14,243 nucleotides of DNA from a bacterium (GTDB taxonomy: Bacteria; Verrucomicrobiota; Kiritimatiellia; UBA8416; CAMZLY01): NCBI GenBank assembly GCA_030632465.1, contig DAOVUR010000022.1, forward strand, positions 1-14,243. Reading direction: 5' to 3'. A program made the translations under genes and the position numbers. The notes beneath the pieces are model-generated. The model did no database searches. It was not told the origin of the DNA and was given only the letters and a program-made list of their open reading frames with translations. Position 1 is the first letter of the stretch; every line of letters starts with the position of its first letter. Shown here in pieces: positions 6,156-13,691 of the stretch.

Positions 6156-6189
6156 GGTGCTGTGCCCGATCAGGGCGGGCATAGCACCG
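6155..6189. other. Strong stem-loop after pilC
   Basis: CGGTGCTGTGCCCG (6155-6168) pairs with CGGGCATAGCACCG (6176-6189) over 14 positions with one G-T wobble, around a 7-nt loop. It starts 15 bp beyond the pilC stop codon (- strand) and abuts hairpin repeat copy E. No T run follows on the - strand, so it is not a classical intrinsic terminator. It may stabilise the 3' end of the pilB-pilC transcript. Confidence 0.6.
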
Positions 6190-6204
6190 GTTCCATTCTG
6201 ATGT

Positions 6205-7365
6205 TTAGAAGTTTACAACTTCGCTCATCTTGAAGATAGGCATAAACATACAGAGTACAATACCACCGATAATGACACCTAAGAAAACCATAAGTAGCGG
6301 TTCAAGAAGAGAGGTGAGGCCTTCTAGCATTGTTTCAACTTCGTCGTCGTAGAAGTCGGCAATGTTATCCATCATGACGTCGATTTTACCAGTTTTCTCA
6401 CCAGCCTGAAGCATTCGTACGAGCATTTTAGGGAATGCGGTCTGCTCTAGCATGGCTGATGAGAGAGGGTCACCATTTTCAACAGCTGTGTATGCATTCA
6501 TAACAACTTTGCCGGCGGCTTTATTGCCGGTGGCACCAGCAACAATATCAAGAGCACTTAGGATCGGTACACCACTGGCAATAAGCTGGCCAAGAGTTCT
6601 TGCAAAACGTGCGGCTGCAACTTTACTTGTTAGTTCGCCAAATACAGGCATCTTGAGCTTGGCTTGGTCAACGGCAAGTCCACCTTCAGGTGTTGCTTTC
6701 CATTTATTAAAGAAGAATAGTGCTACACCAATTACGCCACCGACATATAGGCCATAAGCTTTTATAAAATCACTTACATCGATAAGAAACTGTGTTGGTT
6801 TAGGGAGCTCAGCACCGAAGTCGGAAAACATATTTCCGAAAACAGGAACAATAAAGACGATCATACCGATAGCTAGTGCGATAGATATACAGAGCACAAT
6901 AACTGGGTACATCATGGCTGACTTTACTTTACGTTTTAGGCGTGAGGCAGCTTCCATGAAGGTTGCTAGTCGTGCAATGGTTTCTGCAAGCTGTCCACCA
7001 CTTTCACCACCACGAATCATGTTTACGTAGAGATCATCAAAGATATATGGGTATAGGGCTAATGCTTCAGAGAATGCTGCTCCTCCTTCAATTGCAGCTT
7101 TAACGCGTGTTATAACAGTTTTAAAGCCTGGGTTATCAGTCTGCTCTTCAAGGGCTTCAAGTGATGCAACAATGGGCATACCTGATGTTAACATCGCTGC
7201 AAGCTGGCGTGAGAATGCTGGTAGTAGTTCATTTACAATTTTTCGTGAACCGGGAACTTTTTTCTGCTTGCCGCCCTTTTTTTTCGGGCTGTTCTGTTTA
7301 TTGTTAGTTTTTGCAGTACTGTTTTTTTTGGTTGAGGAGCTTGTTGCTCGGACTACTGGACTCAT
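6205..7365 (-). CDS. pilC: Type IV pilus / type II secretion platform protein, PilC/GspF family
   Basis: A 386-residue inner-membrane protein with two copies of the GspF domain (about 47-170 and 248-371), each followed by hydrophobic segments. Membrane helices are near 153-176, 203-220 and 352-377. Family motifs are FSRQLAAMLTSGMPIVASLE (51-70), MIRGGESGGQLAE (116-128), FARTLGQLIASGVPILSALD (254-273) and MLQAGEKTGKID (318-329). PilC/GspF links the assembly ATPase to the pilin fibre. The first 40 residues are a low-complexity Lys/Ser/Thr-rich extension (PKKKGGKQKK). AGGAG lies about 7 nt before ATG 7365, which supports this start. pilB lies 77 bp upstream on the same strand. No pilT (retraction ATPase) lies between them, unlike the common pilB-pilT-pilC order. 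Confidence 0.92.
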   Translation of the reverse strand: MSPVVRATSSSTKKNSTAKTNNKQNSPKKKGGKQKKVPGSRKIVNELLPAFSRQLAAMLTSGMPIVASLEALEEQTDNPGFKTVITRVKAAIEGGAAFSEALALYPYIFDDLYVNMIRGGESGGQLAETIARLATFMEAASRLKRKVKSAMMYPVIVLCISIALAIGMIVFIVPVFGNMFSDFGAELPKPTQFLIDVSDFIKAYGLYVGGVIGVALFFFNKWKATPEGGLAVDQAKLKMPVFGELTSKVAAARFARTLGQLIASGVPILSALDIVAGATGNKAAGKVVMNAYTAVENGDPLSSAMLEQTAFPKMLVRMLQAGEKTGKIDVMMDNIADFYDDEVETMLEGLTSLLEPLLMVFLGVIIGGIVLCMFMPIFKMSEVVNF

Positions 7366-7442
7366 GATGTTTCTCCTGCGTTATTATATTTTAGGTTTTT
7401 ATAGTTTATTTTGTTTGCTCTACTATAGATGGAACTACCTTT

Positions 7443-9155
7443 CTAGCCTCCACCAGTTACTTCAACAGAAGCTTCTAGAGATGTGAGTCCTGATCTTACT
7501 CGTTCTAAGCCTACATCTTTAAGGCTTAACATTCCGTTTTCTCGTGCAACCTCTCTTAGTTCGCTGGCTGTTGCCCCATTGAGAATTCCTTCTCTGATTT
7601 TGTCATTAACTAGCATAACTTCCATAATGGCTCCTCGCCCTTTATAGCCGTTGGTACAGCGTGGACAGCCTACAGCTTTGTATATTTTTTCGGTACCAAA
7701 AAAACCGGCTTCAATGTGGTTTGCCTTTAGTACCTCGTCGCTTATGGTGGTAGCTTTACGGCATGATGTGCAGAGTCGGCGATAAAGGCGTTGTGCCTGT
7801 GCGAGAATTAGGCAGGAACCAAGCATAAATGGTTCTGTCCCCATATCAATCAATCTTGTGACGGCTCCAGGTGCATCATTAGTATGTAGAGTGCTTAGTA
7901 CTAAATGGCCTGTTAACGCGGCTTTAATGGCGATCTCTGCAGTTTCTGCATCACGGATTTCACCAACTAGAATAACATCAGGATCCTGACGCAAAATAGA
8001 TCTTAGCGTGGATGCAAAAGTAAGTCCGATATCGGCATTCATCTGTACTTGATTGATACCTTCGATCTGATATTCGACAGGGTCTTCGCAGGTTATGATA
8101 TTCACATCAACTTTATTTATATCTTGTAGGCAGGAGTAGAGGGTAGTTGTTTTACCGCTACCAGTTGGGCCTGTGACCAAGATGATGCCGTGAGGCTGCG
8201 CTATTGCGTAGGTCATGGCCTCTTCTGCTAGTGGGTCTAGGCCAAGACTTGCCAAGCTTGGTGATAGTGATGATTTGTCTAGAATACGCATAACGATCTT
8301 TTCGCCATGACTGGTTGGCAGTACGCTTACACGTAAATCAACTTCTTTGCCTAGAGCTTTGATATTAAAGCGTCCATCTTGCGGTACGCGACGTTCTGCA
8401 ATATCGAGATCTGACATAATCTTTATTCTTGATGTAACGGCAGCCTGTAGGTTTTTAGGTGGACTAGGTCTCTCTACAAGTGCGCCGTCAATTCTGTAGC
8501 GTAAGCGAAGTCTTTTTTCCATAGGCTCAATATGAATATCACTGGCACCAGTACGTAGTGCTTCTACAAGAATCATATTAACCATACGAATTACTGGCGC
8601 ACCCTCAGCGCTTTCGAGCATCTCGTCTAGACTAACATCACTTTCTGTATCTTCTAAAATTTCAATCTCACTGCCATTGCCGTGCATGAGCTCTTCCATG
8701 TCGAGGCTTTGTGAGCTCTGAGCAAAGATCTTGGTTAGTGCGTCACCAATTTCATTTTCTGGAGCAACGACTGATGTGATGGAGAGTCCAGTGATTGTGC
8801 TTATTTCATCAAGTGCTACGAGGTCGAACGGATCGCCTAATGCGAGCGTAAGGTTGTTGCCAAGCTTTGTCACTGGGATGGCCATGCTCTTAACCATCAC
8901 CTCTTTTGGAATGATATCAAGTAGTTCTGGGTCTGGACTGAAATGAGAAAGGGTTATGGGCTTGATGTTTAGGTACTCTGCTAATGCAAGTGTCATCTGT
9001 ATGCCGGAGACAATTTTTTCTTCAGTTAGATACTGTTCTAACCGCATGCCTTTCTCATCAGCATGTTCTTGATATTTTTCCAGCTCTTCTGTTTGAATTA
9101 TTTTACGTGAGAGGAGAATATCAGAAATTTTGCCACTGTATGCTCTATTGCTCAT
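7443..9155 (-). CDS. pilB: Type IV pilus / type II secretion assembly ATPase, PilB/GspE family
   Basis: A 570-residue hexameric motor ATPase. The N-terminal region (1-145) contains a GspE-N/MshEN-type domain (about 60-144, with LGDPFDLVALDEI). The catalytic domain has Walker A GPTGSGKTT (329-337), the Asp box around ITCEDPVEYQIEG, Walker B DVILVGEIRDAE (393-404) and the His box LTGHLVLSTLHTND (414-427). The zinc-binding tetracysteine is C462-x2-C465 and C497-x2-C500. These match PilB/GspE along the whole length. AAGGAAA lies about 7 nt before ATG 9155. The gene forms a two-gene unit with pilC, 77 bp downstream, and is preceded by a sigma-54 promoter at 9306-9321. PilB and GspE are not separable here; GspA/GspB genes nearby argue for type II secretion, PilR-type control for a pilus. 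Confidence 0.93.
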   Translation of the reverse strand: MSNRAYSGKISDILLSRKIIQTEELEKYQEHADEKGMRLEQYLTEEKIVSGIQMTLALAEYLNIKPITLSHFSPDPELLDIIPKEVMVKSMAIPVTKLGNNLTLALGDPFDLVALDEISTITGLSITSVVAPENEIGDALTKIFAQSSQSLDMEELMHGNGSEIEILEDTESDVSLDEMLESAEGAPVIRMVNMILVEALRTGASDIHIEPMEKRLRLRYRIDGALVERPSPPKNLQAAVTSRIKIMSDLDIAERRVPQDGRFNIKALGKEVDLRVSVLPTSHGEKIVMRILDKSSLSPSLASLGLDPLAEEAMTYAIAQPHGIILVTGPTGSGKTTTLYSCLQDINKVDVNIITCEDPVEYQIEGINQVQMNADIGLTFASTLRSILRQDPDVILVGEIRDAETAEIAIKAALTGHLVLSTLHTNDAPGAVTRLIDMGTEPFMLGSCLILAQAQRLYRRLCTSCRKATTISDEVLKANHIEAGFFGTEKIYKAVGCPRCTNGYKGRGAIMEVMLVNDKIREGILNGATASELREVARENGMLSLKDVGLERVRSGLTSLEASVEVTGGG

Positions 9156-9225
9156 TTTTATTTCCTTAAAATATATATAATATATTATTTCCTACTAAAA
9201 TATTTTCAAAATAGTATCATATATA

Positions 9226-9249
9226 AGAATTAATTCTAGAATATATTCT
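9226..9249. promoter_or_regulatory. Two adjacent 12-bp palindromes, AGAATnnATTCT
   Basis: AGAATTAATTCT (9226-9237) and AGAATATATTCT (9238-9249) are both perfect palindromes of the form AGAAT-N2-ATTCT, placed head to tail with no gap. They lie in the pilB leader (between its sigma-54 promoter and ATG) and just upstream of the possible promoter of the divergent gene. The arrangement suggests a repressor or activator binding two dimers side by side. Function is inferred; no regulator is known. Confidence 0.5.
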
Positions 9250-9253
9250 ATAA

Positions 9254-9283
9254 TTGACGCATGACACTGTTTAATGGTAGCTA
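9254..9283 (+). promoter_or_regulatory. Possible sigma-70-type promoter for the divergent gene
   Basis: TTGACG (9254-9259), 18 bp, then TAGCTA (9278-9283), about 75 bp before ATG 9359. The -35 is good and the -10 is poor. It would place the tandem palindromes immediately upstream of the -35. Confidence 0.25.
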
Positions 9284-9305
9284 TTATTGTATGAATATAA
9301 CAAAA

Positions 9306-9321
9306 AGCAATTTGAGTGCCA
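9306..9321 (-). promoter_or_regulatory. Sigma-54 (-24/-12) promoter of pilB-pilC
   Basis: On the - strand the sequence is TGGCACTCAAATTGCT, a full match to TGGCAC-N5-TTGCW with GG and GC 12 bp apart. Transcription would start near 9295, leaving a leader of about 140 nt before pilB ATG 9155. That leader includes the two AGAAT palindromes. It is the second such site in the window upstream of a pilus gene. Confidence 0.85.
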
Positions 9322-9358
9322 ATATATTTTATATATTAAGAGTGGAGGTATAATAGTT

Positions 9359-10234
9359 ATGGCCGAGCCTATAGAGAATAATGATGATCAGAGTATGGAA
9401 GAGGATGTTTGGAATTCTATTCCTGAACATGAAGCTACCCTTGAGAAAACACCAAATGATCAAGAAGCACTATATGCTCTTTCCGATGCGTATAGTCAGA
9501 TAGGGGATCATACAAAGGCAAAAGAGTACGTGTTACGTCTGGCTACTATTGCGGTAGATAATCAGAGTGGCGCTTTGGCGGTAAAGATTATTGATAAACT
9601 TAAGTCGTATGCCGAAGATGATCCAGCCATAAATGATATTATGCTACAAGTAGATCTGTTGGGGCAGTTAGGTGCTGTCGAAGAGTCTTCGGAGGCTACT
9701 GCAACAGAGAAGAGCGCCTTAGAGCTTAAGGCTGAAGCAGCAACTTTTAGTCTGGCAAGCGAGATGACTTTTGCATGGAAGTTAATGGAGTCTGGTGACT
9801 TGACGCAGGATGAGTATGCTGGAGTTATTAATGATTTAACTGAGATGTCATCACAGGCTGATGGACTTACTATATCGTTATTGCATGTTCTTGAATCTCG
9901 TAATATGGGTGACCCTGGCACGTATATGGGGGGCTTGGTGGAGAAGTGCGGTACGCCTATTATTTCTTTAGATAGCTTTGAGGCAACAACGGATACGGCA
10001 TTAGCGTTACCGATCAATTTCGTGATTATGCGCGGTGCTATAGTGTTTGATTATGCTGGTACGGAAGCGCTTGTGGTACTTCTTAACCCGTATGATCCTG
10101 ATGTGCGTGAAGAGACCAAGGAGTTTCTTGGTGGGAAGACTTGTCATTTCTTTGTTACTCAGGCCTCGCAGTTTGATCGACGGGTTTCACGAATTACGGA
10201 GATTCTGAAGGATAGAGAAGAGGCTGCGGAATAA
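9359..10234 (+). CDS. Helical-repeat protein with C-terminal MshEN/GspE-N-like domain
   Basis: A 291-residue soluble, acidic protein. The frame is open from ATG 9287, but ATG 9359 is preferred because GGAGG at 9344-9348 lies 10 nt before it, and 9287 would put the pilB sigma-54 promoter inside the coding region. Residues 15-105 look like TPR-type helices (EALYALSDAYSQIGDHTKAKEY is a typical TPR unit). After a helical middle part, residues about 200-283 resemble the MshEN/GspE N-terminal domain and line up with residues 80-144 of PilB in this window: ALPINFVIM with IIPKEVMVK, and LVVLLNPYDPDVREE with LTLALGDPFDLVALDE. It has no ATPase motif. It is divergent from pilB, so it may be a pilus-linked adaptor; some MshEN domains bind cyclic di-GMP. 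The function is inferred, not known. Confidence 0.7.
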   Translation: MAEPIENNDDQSMEEDVWNSIPEHEATLEKTPNDQEALYALSDAYSQIGDHTKAKEYVLRLATIAVDNQSGALAVKIIDKLKSYAEDDPAINDIMLQVDLLGQLGAVEESSEATATEKSALELKAEAATFSLASEMTFAWKLMESGDLTQDEYAGVINDLTEMSSQADGLTISLLHVLESRNMGDPGTYMGGLVEKCGTPIISLDSFEATTDTALALPINFVIMRGAIVFDYAGTEALVVLLNPYDPDVREETKEFLGGKTCHFFVTQASQFDRRVSRITEILKDREEAAE

Positions 10235-10253
10235 ACATATCTCGATCCGGGAT

Positions 10254-11060
10254 CTATCGTGTGGAGTCGCCGACTTTCAATATTTTCATCTCGTTTTTGT
10301 AGGTAAGTATGACGTCGTTTCCCTTGATTGCTTTGAGGGTGACGCCTTCAATAGAATTACCAACATTAATAAACTGCCCGTTGAGGATTGCTTGACCTGA
10401 GCCACCACTTGCCACGGCGCCTATCAATTTTAGTTCCGGCCATTTCACAGGTTCAACTTTTGGTTGCGCTTTTACTTCAGGGAGCGTTGCAGCAACCTTT
10501 TTTAATACTTTAACTACGGCAGCTTCTGGTGCTGGGGTTGCTTCTTGCTGAGCTGGTATATTGGTAGTGGCTACTGGCAGGTTATTGGCTATTTCTACTG
10601 GTAGATTTTTAACAAGTTCTGCTGGTAAGTTCTCGGTTAATTCCGTGAGGGCATCTTTTGATAGTTTTTTTAATGAGAAAAATACTAATCCCGCAGCACC
10701 AACAATAATAAGTGTTAATATAAGAAGAACAAGTATAAGTTTCTGCCATGGATTGCTGTCAGATTCTTTCTTTTTCTTCTTTTGTTTCTTTTTCTTCTTC
10801 TTGCTATCTTCTTCAGTTACCTCTTCAGGGGCGGGGGGAGGCGTGTTCTTGACTAGCCCTATAGGTTTCTTGACTGGTTTACTTTCAGTGGGGGTAGCAG
10901 GTTCAGCTACTGGCTCAGCTACTGGTTCGGCAGATTTTATTGCGGAAGGGATATCAGGTATAGGTGGTGTGACCCCGGCTTCTGGCTCTGTTGTAGTTGT
11001 TGCGTCATCTGGATCAGCTTCCTGTTGCTGACGTTTTAGTGCTTCTTGAATTAAACTCAT
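10254..11060 (-). CDS. gspB: GspB-like (type II secretion assembly) membrane protein
   Basis: A 268-residue TonB-like protein. The start MSLIQEALKRQQQEA resembles the MSxILEALKKAxxER opening of GspB/ExeB-type proteins. A Pro/Glu/Thr-rich cytoplasmic region follows (20-85, with a doubled PVAEP), then a Lys run (87-98), one transmembrane helix (108-130), a periplasmic linker with repeated NLP segments (144-163) and a compact C-terminal domain (205-268) like pfam T2SSB (WPELKLIGAVASGGSGQAIL, then GDSTR at the end). GspA and GspB together help insert the outer-membrane secretin through peptidoglycan. The ATG overlaps the gspA stop by one base (TAATG), a sign of translational coupling. The gene is last in its operon and converges with the MshEN-domain gene, 19 bp away. 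Confidence 0.8.
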   Translation of the reverse strand: MSLIQEALKRQQQEADPDDATTTTEPEAGVTPPIPDIPSAIKSAEPVAEPVAEPATPTESKPVKKPIGLVKNTPPPAPEEVTEEDSKKKKKKQKKKKKESDSNPWQKLILVLLILTLIIVGAAGLVFFSLKKLSKDALTELTENLPAELVKNLPVEIANNLPVATTNIPAQQEATPAPEAAVVKVLKKVAATLPEVKAQPKVEPVKWPELKLIGAVASGGSGQAILNGQFINVGNSIEGVTLKAIKGNDVILTYKNEMKILKVGDSTR

Positions 11061-11869
11061 TAATGTGTCCCCTCCAACTGTTTTATAGCCTTCTTAACGC
11101 AGCTGGCATCTAATTTTTCTTTCCGTGTAACATACCCTGCCAATAGTGTGTTATCGCAAACAGCATTGATCATCCGTGGTGATCCTTTGGTGTAGCGATA
11201 GATCTTCTTTATCGCACTAGATTTAAATATAACATTTTTTCGGTCTCCTGCAACTCTCAATCTATAAAGAATATATTTTTCAATCTCTTCTAGTGATAAT
11301 GGTGGGATATGGTAGCGTACAGTGATGCGCTGTTTTAGTTGGCGTAGATCTGGACGGTTCAGTCTTGCCTTCAGTTCAGGCTGCCCGCATAGAACTATCT
11401 GGATAAGTTTATGTTGATCAGTTTCTAGGTTTGAAAGCAAGCGTACCTGCTCCATTACGGATGGCTCAAGGTTTTGGGCCTCATCAATAAGTAGCGCAAC
11501 ATTTATATTCTTAGAGTTCATTTCTAAAAGGAATTCATTAAGTCTCTCGATATAAGCTAGGCGGTCACGTTCAGGGACTTTTATTCCGAAGTCGTTTAAC
11601 ATGGCTCGTATCAACTGATCTTCGCTTAGCGATGGATTGAGAATGAGTGCTGTCTTCACGCTGTCGCCGAGGCTGGATAGTACTGCTCGGCATAGTGTTG
11701 TTTTGCCTGAACCCACTTCGCCAGTTAGCTCAATGAATCCTTTACGCGCATTAATGCCGTATAGAAGATGATCATACGCTTCCTGGTGATGTTTAGAGAA
11801 ATAGAGAAATCTTGGGTCAGGTGTAATATTAAATGGTGCTTCTGTAAGATTATAATATTTTAAATACAT
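11060..11869 (-). CDS. gspA: GspA/ExeA-type AAA ATPase
   Basis: A 269-residue ATPase starting MYLKYYNLTEAPFNITPDPR, the typical ExeA-family opening (YxxFGLxxxPFxxTPDPxxL). Walker A is GEVGSGKTT (50-58), Walker B VALLIDEAQ (124-132), a sensor-like segment is IVLCGQPEL (158-166) and the arginine-containing LKQRI is at 178-182. Proteobacterial ExeA carries a C-terminal membrane anchor and peptidoglycan-binding domain; here the protein ends right after the ATPase lid (EGTH). It is therefore a short, soluble form like those next to GspB-type genes in PVC and delta-proteobacterial genomes. It overlaps gspB by one base and follows the TPR/His-rich gene by 31 bp. The ribosome site is weak (AGAAG). 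Confidence 0.85.
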   Translation of the reverse strand: MYLKYYNLTEAPFNITPDPRFLYFSKHHQEAYDHLLYGINARKGFIELTGEVGSGKTTLCRAVLSSLGDSVKTALILNPSLSEDQLIRAMLNDFGIKVPERDRLAYIERLNEFLLEMNSKNINVALLIDEAQNLEPSVMEQVRLLSNLETDQHKLIQIVLCGQPELKARLNRPDLRQLKQRITVRYHIPPLSLEEIEKYILYRLRVAGDRKNVIFKSSAIKKIYRYTKGSPRMINAVCDNTLLAGYVTRKEKLDASCVKKAIKQLEGTH

Positions 11870-11900
11870 TCTATATTTGGCTTCTATTTAATAGCTGTTT

Positions 11901-12884
11901 CTAATGATGGTTACAGTTCTCGTCATGAACATGTTCATGCTCATGTTCGTCATCGTGGTTACAGTTTTCGTCATGAACATGTTCATGCTCATGTTCGTCA
12001 TCGTGGTTACAGTTTTCATCATGAATATGCTCATGTTTATTGTTATGTGATTCATGTTGGCATTTCGATTTATTTTGAATATCAGATTTCAGTATATTAC
12101 CCCAAAATGAGTTTGCAAGTACTTGTGGCGTTTCACCTTTTTCAAGGGTGACTACACGACTCTTTATACCGCCACGATTTGGAAAGTGTGATAATATCTC
12201 GTTGTATAGACATATAGCTTGTTGAGTATCGCCATCATGTTCGGCTAATAGACCGCGGTAGAGTAATGTTTCTGCACGATCCATATTTTCATATTCGTTA
12301 AGTTGGTCAGCAGTTTTGCTCCAGAAAAGTAGTGCTGTGTCAAAGGTGTGTTTTGCTTGCTCTAAATTGCCCTGTTTGAGGTAAATTCGTCCTTTTTCCA
12401 TCTGTATCTGATAGTTGTATGGATTGTTTAGTTGGCCTTCTTTTAAGACTTCGAGTGCAAGTTCAGGCTTTTTCGATGCATTTGCCAGCCAGAAAGATGT
12501 GACGAGATATGTTTCGATATTATGAGGATCCATCTTGATTGAAAGCCATAGCCACGGCATGATCTCTTTCATCTTGCTGTGTGATATATGAAAATGTCCT
12601 GATGGTGATACTATCTGCTTTGTTCGTTGAAAAATATCATTATGCAGTTTTGTTGTTGTGGTATGTTCGGCGCCCTTATGAAAATATAGATCTGCCGTTT
12701 CAAAGAAGTGGCGACTTATAGCCGTTCTGCTGTCTCCTCTAATTATAGATGATAGACTACTGGGAGATGTCGTGTCTGTTCCAGAGAAGGTTGTGATCAT
12801 ACATGACAGAATAAAGGTTATGCCAAGTAGAATGAAGCAGATAAGCCATGGTTGCTTTTTGAATATATTTAGGAGTAGAGTCAC
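11901..12884 (-). CDS. Membrane-anchored TPR protein with His/Cys-rich repeat tail
   Basis: A 327-residue protein of unknown function. A basic N-terminus and one hydrophobic segment (residues 11-33) suggest a signal anchor with the rest in the periplasm. Residues about 110-240 have TPR-like helices (ELALEVLKEGQLNNPYNYQI; GRIYLKQGNLEQAKHTFDTA). The tail from residue 275 is metal-ligand-rich: 17 His and 4 Cys in 53 residues, built from two identical 16-residue units, DENCNHDDEHEHEHVH (289-304 and 305-320), and a partial third. Such tails bind Zn, Ni, Cu or Co in other proteins. The start is GTG 12884, with GGAG about 9 nt upstream overlapping the permease TGA; the nearby ATG at 12889 stops at once. 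It lies 13 bp after the ABC permease gene, so it probably acts with the transporter. Confidence 0.75.
   Translation of the reverse strand: MTLLLNIFKKQPWLICFILLGITFILSCMITTFSGTDTTSPSSLSSIIRGDSRTAISRHFFETADLYFHKGAEHTTTTKLHNDIFQRTKQIVSPSGHFHISHSKMKEIMPWLWLSIKMDPHNIETYLVTSFWLANASKKPELALEVLKEGQLNNPYNYQIQMEKGRIYLKQGNLEQAKHTFDTALLFWSKTADQLNEYENMDRAETLLYRGLLAEHDGDTQQAICLYNEILSHFPNRGGIKSRVVTLEKGETPQVLANSFWGNILKSDIQNKSKCQHESHNNKHEHIHDENCNHDDEHEHEHVHDENCNHDDEHEHEHVHDENCNHH
11909..12034. repeat. 48-bp tandem repeat encoding the His/Cys-rich tail
   Basis: Two copies of a 48-bp unit (11909-11956, 11957-12004) differ at a single position. A third, diverged and partial copy starts at 12005. The unit is 16 codons long, so changes in copy number keep the frame. 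Confidence 0.85.
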
Positions 12885-12897
12885 GCCATCTTTCTCC

Positions 12898-13689
12898 TCA
12901 TCCTTGAATTGAGCCTCTAGAGAAGCGTTTCTTACGATAAAGCAGAACTGCTATAACGAGTACAAATGTTATTAGTGCAGTGCCGTATAGGGCGATTAAT
13001 GCACAGACGTTGGTTGGCATGGGACCGAAATCATGAACAATACGTTTGCGCATATCGAAAACTTCAAAGTGTGGCATTATATTATATAGCATCAGCAAGG
13101 CGCTACTTGAGAATCCTTGCTGATGTGCAAGGAAGTTTGGGACACGTGGCACAATAAGGAAAGATGCACCCGCAAGAACAAACGACAGTGTGGCGGCGGC
13201 ATCGCTGTTTAGTCTCGTTGAGAATGCCAATGCAATGGCAACGATAATACCGAGCAGGATAGAGTGCAGTATGAATCCTTGGGTCGTTGTAGCCATATCG
13301 ATCGATCCACCCATGCCGATGGTTACGCCAGCAACTATTAGATAGAAGCAGAAGGTTGCAGCAGTTACAACGCTCCATGCGCCTAGCCATTTGCCGACGA
13401 TTATCTCGGCATGTGTAATGGGACGAGCTAGCAACGGGAAGATGGTGCCGCGTGATTCCTCTTGTGGTAGCTCTCTTGATGATATATGAATGGCAAGAAC
13501 CAGTCCAAATATCCATGCCAACATAAGCCCGATATCTTTTACATATCTTGATATTCCACCTAGCCCAAATATATTAAGGGATACTAAGATTATCAGTAGA
13601 GTGGAGAGAAGGATAAGTAGTACATAGAGGTCTTTCTGGCGAATCATCTCTAGCCAGACTGTAGTAGCAATAGTACGTATTTTCAACAC
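12898..13689 (-). CDS. ABC-2-type transporter permease
   Basis: A 263-residue integral membrane protein with about six hydrophobic helices (near 21-41, 53-70, 103-125, 138-157, 165-182, 227-251). The segment SRELPQEESRGTIFPLLARPITHAEIIVGK (71-100, in two halves) is the coupling region typical of ABC-2/NosY-like permeases (usual form E-x-GT-x-xxL-x-RPxxRxxxxxGK). It would form the membrane part of an exporter with the ATPase encoded 2 bp upstream. The start is GTG 13689, with AAAGGAT about 10 nt before it; a TTG follows directly as an alternative. The substrate is unknown. The His/Cys-rich TPR protein downstream suggests an extracytoplasmic partner but does not prove metal transport. Confidence 0.85.
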   Translation of the reverse strand: MLKIRTIATTVWLEMIRQKDLYVLLILLSTLLIILVSLNIFGLGGISRYVKDIGLMLAWIFGLVLAIHISSRELPQEESRGTIFPLLARPITHAEIIVGKWLGAWSVVTAATFCFYLIVAGVTIGMGGSIDMATTTQGFILHSILLGIIVAIALAFSTRLNSDAAATLSFVLAGASFLIVPRVPNFLAHQQGFSSSALLMLYNIMPHFEVFDMRKRIVHDFGPMPTNVCALIALYGTALITFVLVIAVLLYRKKRFSRGSIQG

Positions 13690-13691
13690 GA

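Noticed and set aside
6602..6616. CTTGCAAAAC inside pilC, resembling the MITE inverted-repeat end.
   Set aside because: It lies in conserved pilC coding sequence (ARTLGQ region) with no partner repeat or flanking duplication, so it is a chance match.
10240..10256. Small palindrome GATCCGGGATC between the two convergent genes.
   Set aside because: The 5-bp arms with a single-base centre cannot form a useful hairpin and no T run follows, so it is not called a terminator.
10561..11031. Long + strand ORF opposite gspB with a Phe-rich product.
   Set aside because: It is the antisense shadow of the Lys-rich and Pro/Glu/Thr-rich gspB sequence. The Phe run mirrors the AAG/AAA lysine codons, and there is no ribosome site.
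13103..13516. 137-residue - strand ORF overlapping the ABC permease.
   Set aside because: It is an alternative frame of the permease gene, rich in Cys/His/Arg with no domain logic, while the permease frame shows clear ABC-2 features.
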